Assembly (NCBI GenBank): GCA_009663005.1
Contig: VIGQ01001721.1
Span: forward strand, 1 to 14,901
DNA: 14,901 bases
Direction: 5' to 3'
DNA from: Actinidia chinensis
Taxonomy: Eukaryota; Streptophyta; Magnoliopsida; Ericales; Actinidiaceae
The notes below the pieces were generated by a model. That model ran no database searches and had not been told where the DNA came from. It saw only the letters and a program-made list of their open reading frames with translations. This document shows, piece by piece, positions 9,131 to 14,901 of the stretch; position 1 is the stretch's first letter, and each line of letters starts with the position of its first letter. The translations under genes and the position numbers were made by a program.

Positions 9131-9461
9131 ACAATGTTATGCAATTGCGTAGTGGCTGCGTTTCATTTATCGCCTGTGTGAATCGCCGAGGTAACTCCAT
9201 GTTACGTTAGCAAATGGCCGCAAGTACAGCTGTGCTGCAGCTAATTATTTGTTAAAACTGCTAGTATTGTAGATTTCGCTTTGAGCTTTCCTTAATTGTG
9301 GACAAATTACGTAGGCTAACTAAATTAGCAATTTTATTTTATTAACACTGAAACGATCCTTTTGGGTTTGATGACACCGGAGCTGTTTAGTTGTATTCCT
9401 TTTCCATTTTTTTAGGGAATTTGGAAACTTTCGTGACTTTTCAGTCTTTACCATGGTGAGT
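9130..9461 (+). promoter_or_regulatory. Candidate promoter and first exon of a TOP-mRNA gene
   Basis: A GC-richer block (9140-9245) with an AGCTG/CAGCT inverted repeat (9228-9242) is followed by oligopyrimidine tracts at 9397-9413 and CTTTTC at 9437-9442. Ten bases further is TTACC-ATG-G (ATG 9453-9455, good context), and the ATG is immediately followed by GTGAGT (9456-9461), a consensus 5' splice donor. A 5' terminal oligopyrimidine start, a very short leader and an intron placed right after the initiator ATG is the layout of many animal ribosomal-protein and translation-factor genes. Against this, no convincing second exon was found downstream; the acceptor-like TTTCTAG at 10334-10340 leads to a stop after seven codons. 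The intron could extend past the window, or the match could be chance. A perfect palindrome ACAAAACGTTTTGT (9462-9475) directly follows the donor. Confidence 0.35.
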
Positions 9462-9579
9462 ACAAAACGTTTTGTGGTTCTAAGTTATTAGGATAATATT
9501 TTACAACTAAATATACCTAGAAACGTCCGCTGGTGTCGTTTTATTCAAGGCAGTTGATCAATAAAACAGCTGCGTTCTG

Positions 9580-9600
9580 CAAACGAATATCATTCGTTTG
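9580..9600. repeat. Perfect 9-bp-arm palindrome
   Basis: CAAACGAAT (9580-9588) and ATTCGTTTG (9592-9600) are exact reverse complements around a 3-base spacer ATC. It could be a binding site for a dimeric protein or a short hairpin. Confidence 0.6.
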
Positions 9601-9648
9601 ATCCATTAGTAAAAACAAATTCTCGGAAGTAAAACTGCCATTTATTTG

Positions 9649-9721
9649 ACCTTGAAAGCAAGGTTATTGGGCCCACAGTGGGATAGTCACTTATATACAC
9701 AAAATCGTTGTGTCTTAAGTG
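9649..9721. repeat. Three consecutive stem-loops
   Basis: In order: ACCTTG-AAAG-CAAGGT (9649-9664); CCCAC-A-GTGGG (9672-9682); and a longer compound stem CACTTA / ACACAA ... TTGTGT / TAAGTG (9688-9721) with 12 paired bases, a 3/2 internal loop and a 5-base apical loop. Their close, evenly spaced arrangement just upstream of the hammerhead-like motif suggests one structured element rather than unrelated palindromes. Confidence 0.5.
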
Positions 9722-9757
9722 TTTCCATGTTTCTATTTGGAGTTATGTGGAGCAACA

Positions 9758-9802
9758 CCCTGAAGATGACCCTAGAAAATTCTAAGCCCTGATGAAACAT
9801 TG
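9758..9802 (+). mobile_element. Penelope-like / hammerhead-like motif, decayed
   Basis: The order CCCTGAAGATGACCC, a short inverted segment (CCTAGAA facing TTCTAAG, 9771-9786), then TGATGAAACATTG matches a motif common in invertebrate Penelope-like retroelements and related repeats, CTGAAGATGACCC...GGGTCGAAACG. CTGAAGA (9760-9766) fits the hammerhead core CUGANGA and GAAAC (9794-9798) fits the GAAA core. The expected stem between them (GACCC/GGGTC) is broken here, so a working ribozyme is unlikely. No reverse transcriptase or GIY-YIG domain was found nearby. The element's limits are unknown. Confidence 0.35.
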
Positions 9803-10044
9803 ATAATTTTGTTGCGAAGCTTTCTGAAGAATGACTCGCATGAGTTTGCCCTTTTGTCCCAATTTTTGATTCCACGATGAAGACATACGGATTATGAAAA
9901 GTCACTGCGAAGATCTGCGAAGAAAATAAGATAAATTTATAATATTTGCTGGCAATAAATAATATATATGTCGCGAGTGATGCCACGGAAATTAACGCAT
10001 AATTCCCTGACAATGTGGAATTCGATGAAACGTTTTGCGTCAAT

Positions 10045-10750
10045 GCAATGGTCTAGATATAATGTCGTGAATGTAAGGTCAACGTTGCTTTTTCATTATA
10101 TCAAAGGGCCGTACTATATGATTAGTACAGGAAATATTAAAATTTTTCAAACTAAACCCTCTGAAGCCTGCAAATATTTAGTTTTTATTACAATTATTTT
10201 ATACATTTTATATCAATTCACTGTGCAAAACGACCTCGGTTGTAAAACGTTTTAAGGGATAACCAATATCCCGGACGTTCTAGTGTAAAACCGCTTGTGA
10301 AATTTTGCTAATTTGTTTTTGTTGTTGGTTCTATTTCTAGCTGTGGTACTGGCAAAAAAGTTAACAAACTATGTCAAAATATGCAATGTTGTGTAAATTC
10401 TTTTTATGTATTATTTTTTATGTATGCAGAAATGTGAAGATAACTTTTAACAATCACTTCTACTTTAGTGAGTTTAACTCTCCCATCCAATATATTGTTT
10501 GTTCTAAGCCATAGTGCTGGGAAAAGTCTAATTCTATTATATGCACATGATAAACCATTCAAGAAACGCCATTTCATTCCATGAAAGTTGAAATTAAAAA
10601 TCTATCGTAGCTTAATTAGATTATAGTAGTTATCCGTGAAAAGTTTTTGAAATTTTCTGTTGTCCCATTTATTCCATTGATATTTTAAAGTTCCATTCCA
10701 AACTTCAATTGAGAACAAGTCTTGTTTCTCACTGTGTGTTTGTCATGATA
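10045..10750. other. Gene-poor stretch with two hairpins
   Basis: Hairpins are visible at 10111-10128 (GTACT...AGTAC) and 10256-10272 (GGGATA-ACCAA-TATCCC). The 95-codon plus frame starting at 9968 and ending at 10255 has no recognisable domain and is likely chance. Confidence 0.5.
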
Positions 10751-10751
10751 G

Positions 10752-11060
10752 GTGGGTTTTTATGTGGGTTTTACTCTTTTTTGTTTGATTTATTTTTCGT
10801 CGGTTGATATATCCCGATTTAATGAACAAGTAGTAAATGGCGTGTTGCAATTTGCATTGGCAAAATTTTTTGTTTGGAAATTCTTGGATGAGTTAATTTT
10901 AGGAAGCAATCTGAACAAAAAATATAAAAGCCAGACACATTCCGTGGTCAAGATCATTTGCCAGGGCAACAATAAAACAAAACCATTTCTAATTAAAATG
11001 TTGATTCTCAAAGGGCAAATTAGAGTTCGCAAAACGAATTTTCTTCTCTCTTTGTCTTAA
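10752..11060 (+). CDS. Unrecognised 102-codon open frame, probably chance
   Basis: The frame starts MGFYVGFTLFCLIYFSS, which would give a short hydrophobic N-terminal segment that could span a membrane or act as a signal peptide. The remainder is basic (Lys-rich) with no motif I recognise. The minus strand is also open over most of the same interval (80 codons). There is no clear promoter, polyadenylation context or splice structure. In AT-rich DNA a frame of this size is expected occasionally, so this is listed for completeness only. Confidence 0.1.
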   Translation: MGFYVGFTLFCLIYFSSVDISRFNEQVVNGVLQFALAKFFVWKFLDELILGSNLNKKYKSQTHSVVKIICQGNNKTKPFLIKMLILKGQIRVRKTNFLLSLS

Positions 11061-11700
11061 ATTGATATGTTGAGTTAAAACAGTTATGAAAAAAAATAAA
11101 ACTGAGTATAAATACCATATTTTTATCATTGATAGTACGGTAAACTTCTCTGATTTCTAAGAACTTCATTGCTAGTCAAATCAGATCCATTGTTAGAAAA
11201 TTGCGTACAATGAATAAAAGCCATATCAGGTTTAAAAAAAATTAAGCTATTTTTTATACAAAAAAGGTTTTATAAAACTGAGTATCTACATTTGTTTTTT
11301 ATAAAAAAAAGTATAAATAGAAACCAATAAACATTAAATGGTTTAAAATTTGTTAAAGGTTAAGAAAATATACAACTCTATAATTGGTATATTTTAAATT
11401 TTATAACATTTTTAAAACTTATTAAAAAGAAATTAATTTCAAAGCAGCATAAAAGATATTCGCAACATTAAAATAAAAAAGATAATTACATTTTACAAAT
11501 ATGAACCATTATAAAATTTTATACTTAAATGAAGCTATGACCGCCTGTCTGGCTCCAAGTATTTGTATGATGTTGAAGACATATTTTATTAACATAACGA
11601 GGACTGTGCTTAGCATTAAGCCTTTCAAATTGAACTCATAAACAGAAACGTTATAGGCATAGCATCCCATTCAAAGAGGAATATGGAATTGAATTTCTGA
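11061..11700. other. AT-rich stretch with a faint direct repeat
   Basis: ATAAAACTGAGTAT occurs exactly or nearly so at 11096-11109 and 11273-11286, and neighbouring words (GTATAAATA, 11106 and 11310) also recur, suggesting a diverged duplication of about 180 bp. No gene was recognised. Confidence 0.3.
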
Positions 11701-11711
11701 ACAAAAGTTCA

Positions 11712-11786
11712 TTTGGTGTATCGGTTTACACGAAACCCAAATATTAGTGGATCCCTTCTCAACAAAAGAAAAACATGTACACCAAA
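11712..11786. repeat. Inverted repeat with 9-bp perfect core
   Basis: TTTGGTGTA (11712-11720) and TACACCAAA (11778-11786) are exact reverse complements, and the pairing extends imperfectly outward (GTTCA... facing ...TTCAAG). An 83-codon plus frame (11747-11998) begins inside the loop and overlaps the right arm; it has no recognised domain. Confidence 0.4.
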
Positions 11787-12022
11787 TTCAAGTCTTCCGA
11801 TTTTTTAAGGGAGTGAGTAAGTCGCTTTTCTCTAACATGTTTAGGTTCGAGGTGTGGCTATTACAAAGAGGACTGGACGCTGTTACAAAAAAAGTAAGCA
11901 TGCGCCAAAACACCAGTGGACTGACAACTAATAGCGTGCACTTCTATTCGAATGTAGTATCTCCATTCAGAACAAATCGGTATAAATTATCGCATTAGAG
12001 TTTATTTTGCTTTGCCGAAAAA

Positions 12023-12112
12023 GATGAGTGTAACAAAAGAATGTGTGTGAGATTTCAAGTGAAACTTGGAAATTCCACTACTGCTCTTATTGAAAGAAGT
12101 GGATGGCAGTGA
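12023..12112 (+). pseudogene. Possible mariner-type transposase N-terminal fragment
   Basis: The plus frame from 12023 reads DECNKRMCVRFQVKLGNS, then TTALIERSGWQ and a TGA at 12110. The pattern C(V/I)(R/K)F..KLG(K/N)S.T...(L/I)E matches the first helix-turn-helix of mariner-type transposases as I know the family. The similarity ends about 27 codons in, where the second helix-turn-helix should follow, and there is no catalytic DDD domain anywhere in the window. If correct this is a short dead relic. The call rests on about ten matching residues. Confidence 0.4.
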
Positions 12113-12145
12113 AAGTTTTTGTACAACATATCGGGACTATAGTTA

Positions 12146-12156
12146 CCCCCCCCCCC
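12146..12156. repeat. C11 homopolymer tract
   Basis: Eleven consecutive C on the plus strand, unique in this AT-rich window. It lies between the mariner-like fragment and the LTR candidate and is a likely site of sequencing or assembly length error. Confidence 0.9.
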
Positions 12157-12250
12157 ACATTAGAACCCTCCTGTCTATCTGAAAACACGGACTAGATGTT
12201 GTAGGAGGAACTAAATAATCCATAGACATTATTCAATCTAAAATGATTGA

Positions 12251-12256
12251 TTTATT
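12251..12256 (-). terminator. Polyadenylation signal of the LTR candidate
   Basis: AATAAA on the minus strand, about 50 bp downstream of the TATA-like box and about 55 bp before the LTR end, as expected at the R region of an LTR. Confidence 0.4.
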
Positions 12257-12301
12257 TTATCACTTATTAAGAAACAGGACACAACACAATTCTAATTAAG
12301 G

Positions 12302-12310
12302 TATATAAAA
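12302..12310 (-). promoter_or_regulatory. TATA-like box of the LTR candidate
   Basis: The minus strand reads TTTTATATA about 105-115 bp before the 3' end of the LTR candidate, at a plausible distance upstream of the polyadenylation signal. Confidence 0.4.
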
Positions 12311-12835
12311 CAATGGTGAGTGAAAGGTGAGATATACAAATGCGGGATAATAGTTACAGAACGTCAGCTGAATCTAAGATAGCTTAAAACGCGCACAATT
12401 ACAAACTACGCCGACCACTATTAATCAGCTTTGACCTAATCAAGTTTACAGTACCTTATTCCTTAATGCTTCGGTTCCTTCACGAAGAACTGCAGGGCAC
12501 TATCGTTAGCTGATCAAATGCCGATGGCTCCACGTTCGTAATAGCTCTAACTGATTTTCAATCTTCAATAACCTCTTCTCCTTACACATCAAACGTATTC
12601 AACCTTGCCTTAACTGTCAACAAAACTACGAGTCGACAGCTCCCTTCTTCACTTTTTTCACTGAATTGACTCTTACTTCGCTCTCCTCAATCGCGAAACA
12701 GGAAATTATAATAGTCATCATTTACATAAATCGCGTTTGGGTTCTCGATGAAGGGTGGTTGAAATAAATATTTTTATTTAAAGGGAAAAAGAGAAATTAG
12801 ATAAACGCGTATAGATCCGTCACACTATTTTTTTT

Positions 12836-13135
12836 CTGGGGGTCCATGGTAGACTATGGTTAGAACATCAGCTTTCAGGAAAACCGGAAGGCCTGGGTTT
12901 GAGGCCCGTGTCAACAAATACCCACCGAACACCGGAGTACGTGCTCGTTAAATAAATGGGTCAGATTGGTTGTTCAAATATTCGTGTGTACCGTGAAAAA
13001 TCGTTCTGTCACCTCGTTGGGGGCTCAAAGCTTAGGCTAATGACAGGCGTAGATCTCAGCCCGCTGGGCCATAAGAATTTTTGGGCCTCGTTCTGACTAC
13101 GTCCAGACAGGTGGCTAAGAGCAACAAAAAACAAC
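12836..13135 (+). mobile_element. tRNA-derived SINE, relatively well preserved
   Basis: The head resembles a tRNA gene: A-box region ATGGTAGACTATGGTTAGA (12846-12864), then CATCAGCTTTCAGG (12867-12880), then a B-box GGTTTGAGGCC (12896-12906; canonical GGTTCGANTCC). A body of about 200 bp follows, ending in an A-rich CAACAAAAAACAAC tail near 13122-13135, giving about 300 bp in all. Such an internal RNA polymerase III promoter plus an unrelated body and A-rich end is the standard SINE layout. It begins about 12 bp after the LTR candidate, across a T8 run. Its boxes are less damaged than those of the minus-strand SINE at 1733-2130 and the two bodies look unrelated, so they belong to different families. 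Confidence 0.65.
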
Positions 13136-13139
13136 ATAT

Positions 13140-14255
13140 TTTGAGTGTTTTAAACATTTATTTAGGGCCGTACTGTAGTACCAATCACTTTACAAAATTC
13201 ATAGCATAACTACGATGATATTTAGTAGAATACCTTTTTTTTAATTCCACACTTCCGGAGAAGTCCACCACAGGTATTGCAAAATGTTTGTGATTCTTAA
13301 GAACAGTTCAAAAGAATGACAAAATACCCAAGGAGCATAAGTTCATGTTCAGACATACCAATATGTCCTATCCCACTACTTATCTACTTATGACTTGCTT
13401 ATATATTGTTTTATTTTACATTTCAAAAATTTAAACTTTGAATCTAAGCATGTTTGATTTTTTTTTGCCACACAATTAAGTGAATATCTAATTCTTATTT
13501 CACAAATAAACATCATTTTAATTCTTTCTAATGTGCAACTGAGATTTAAAAACCAATAATTGGAGATTTTTTCAAGGTGCTATTATTTATTATTTCCTTT
13601 TCTTAAAAGTCTGGAAAAAAGTTCAGTTTCAAGAGGCTTTGGATTTTATTGACCGAACCTACCATCTGAATCCGTGATTACTAACAGATGAGTTTTCAAA
13701 TGAAGAAGTCCCAGCAAATAATAGCTGCTGGAGTTTTCGGTAGATTCTTGAGATGGCAATCAAAAGACTGAACAGAACTCAAGGTTGCAGTTGTTTCATG
13801 TGAGAAAATACAAATACAGCATTTCCTCCCCAGCCTGGAGTGCTTTAGCAAAATATCAATCAAAATCTCATCTAATGTACAATGTGTAAATGATTGTTTG
13901 TGCATTAATGAAAAGAAAAATCGTTTCTTTGAAATATCATCAATTAACTTTATATTAAAAAACTTGCTTTATATATATAATGTGTAACCAAGTAATAAAT
14001 TTAAAAAAATTTATAATTTTCAAAAAAAGTTTTGTACAAGTAAAATATTAGTGTTCTCTGGTTATTTAGTAATTTTAGGAGTTAAGATTCCGTTATAAGT
14101 CGTACGGGGGTCATTTTGTATTAAGAGAATATCCTAAAAAATTCTTGACTAAGCGTACTTTAAAGTAACAATGTAATTAATAGCTCTTCTGATTAATTTC
14201 CTTAGTTGGAAGAGTGTATATATATGATATCCCTTATATTAAAAAAAGGTTATTC
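13140..14255. other. AT-rich stretch without a supported gene
   Basis: A hairpin GTACT-GT-AGTAC sits at 13170-13181. A 69-codon minus frame (13905-13696) includes RLGRKCCICIFSHETTATL but no domain I can name, and lies in a slightly GC-richer patch. The rest is AT-rich filler. Confidence 0.45.
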
Positions 14256-14256
14256 A

Positions 14257-14700
14257 AAAGAAATATTAAAGGACAAAGTTGCTGTAAATCCAATAGCGAC
14301 AGATAAATGTTAACTTCCAAATGGCACTGAAAATGTTGAAGATGTTCATACCGCATTACTCTCCACGTTAAACACAGATGATAGTATTGAAAGTATTGGT
14401 ACCCTAGTTCGATTTGACTGTCAGTGTTGATATTCATGAAATGACGAACTCTTGAAGTACAAAGATTAACTACAGAATTGTTTGCATTCTTTTGGAATGC
14501 CAAAAGTGTGTGCCAATGAATGCCGTTTGATCAAAAGAAAGTTGTAAAAATGTTTGCACGACACTTATGAATTCCATTGTAAATGACCCAAACTCATTGA
14601 AAAGATATTTACTGTCACGAAGTGGTGTTTTGTTACTATTATCTTGAACGAATCGCCAATCCATGCACCTGGAAGAGACCATCTTCACCGATAGTCAAAA
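14257..14700. pseudogene. Coding-like but broken region, strand uncertain
   Basis: The base composition is more balanced than in the neighbouring DNA and extended protein-like readings exist on both strands. On plus, frame 14260 gives EILKDKVAVNPIATDKC, stop, then NGTENVEDVHTALLSTLNTD with further text, broken by several stops. On minus, 72- and 89-codon frames (14688-14470 and 14503-14234) overlap in different registers. None matches a family I know. The several stops and register changes fit a decayed gene or transposon copy, but chance is not excluded. Confidence 0.25.
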
Positions 14701-14901
14701 TGTTCAAGTAAGAAATCCAAATTCAAAATAATGATATGTTTGAATTCCAAAATTCTAAAGGATTCTGTACCTTCACTGTTTTCCTGTAGGAACATTCTAT
14801 AGTCAAGCATTACTACTTTTTCAATCTTCTTCCTGAACTACAATGAAAGTATAAGCAAGAAACAACAAAATGTTGAAGGACCAGTCATCTTGTAGTTATA
14901 G
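14700..14901. other. Right edge, nothing recognised
   Basis: AT-rich sequence continuing to the window edge; no repeat, RNA gene or open frame of note was seen. Confidence 0.5.

Larger units (their letters stand above)
12197..12824 (-). mobile_element. Candidate solo LTR, Ty3/gypsy-like
   Basis: On the minus strand the segment begins TGTGACGG (12824) and ends CCTACAACA (12197), so it has the TG...CA ends usual for retrotransposon LTRs, with TGTG and AACA as short inverted termini; length 628 bp. Internal signals are in the expected order: TTATATA at about 12309-12302, AATAAA at 12256-12251 about 50 bp downstream, then about 55 bp to the end, leaving a short R-U5. It is GC-richer than its flanks. 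No primer-binding site or gag/pol coding sequence adjoins it, so it would be a solo LTR. The flanking five bases are CTAGA on the left and CTATT on the right, so a target-site duplication is at best partly preserved. Confidence 0.45.

Noticed and set aside
9687..10043. 118-codon minus-strand open frame, the longest in the window
   Set aside because: It runs antisense through the stem-loop at 9688-9721 and the Penelope-like motif, has no recognisable domain or gene signals, and is in the size range expected by chance.
11789..11812. QVFRFFKG in the 83-codon frame, similar to the QVF.WF..FK motif of mariner transposases
   Set aside because: It lies upstream of the mariner-like N-terminal fragment at 12023, the wrong order for one transposase, and the similarity is only a few residues, so it may be chance.
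12846..12907. Functional tRNA gene
   Set aside because: A- and B-box-like motifs are present but acceptor-stem pairing and a standard anticodon arm are not, and a long body follows, as in a SINE.

Overview
The window looks like non-coding, repeat-rich nuclear DNA from an invertebrate animal, most likely an arthropod or insect with a large genome. The evidence is strong A+T richness with long T/A runs, no dense bacterial-type ORFs, two tRNA-derived SINE-like elements, a probable solo LTR, short decayed pieces that resemble hAT and mariner transposases, a Penelope-like sequence motif and several diverged tandem-repeat blocks. No complete protein-coding gene can be supported. The longest open frames (about 118 codons on the minus strand at 9687-10043 and 102 codons on the plus strand at 10752-11060) look like chance ORFs. 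Assignment to a named species is not possible from the sequence.

Layout. 1-560: relatively GC-richer, pyrimidine-biased on the plus strand; a minus-strand frame runs off the left edge with one internal stop and may be a decayed coding piece. 560-1730: AT-rich filler. 1733-2130: old tRNA-derived SINE on the minus strand, with a duplicated A-box region. 2150-4320: AT-rich filler with a small GC-richer patch near 3840-3990. 4366-4379: textbook RFX/X-box palindrome. 4857-4986: three-unit, ~43-bp minisatellite. 5158-5640: three diverged ~190-200-bp tandem units. 5684-5770: inverted repeat. 6121-6735: five ~120-bp satellite units. 6950-6996: overlapping hairpins. 7088-7290: ~100-bp tandem duplication. 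7291-8590: filler with small inverted repeats. 8599-8800: possible hAT transposase remnant (minus).

9130-9461 is the best candidate for a host-gene edge: a GC-richer stretch, an oligopyrimidine tract, a good-context ATG and an immediately following GTGAGT splice donor, the layout of a first exon of a ribosomal-protein or other TOP-mRNA gene. Its downstream exons were not found. 9580-9802 carries a run of inverted repeats followed by a CTGAAGA...GAAAC motif resembling the hammerhead-like motif of Penelope-like elements. 10045-11700 is filler with chance ORFs. 12023-13135 is a mobile-element cluster: mariner-like N-terminal fragment (plus), C11 tract, 628-bp candidate solo LTR (minus), and a better-preserved tRNA-derived SINE (plus). 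13140-14901 is AT-rich, ending in a 14.26-14.70 kb stretch with coding-like but broken frames on both strands.

There is no operon or pathway here. The window reads as an intergenic or intronic landscape built by successive insertions and tandem duplications, possibly flanking one housekeeping gene.
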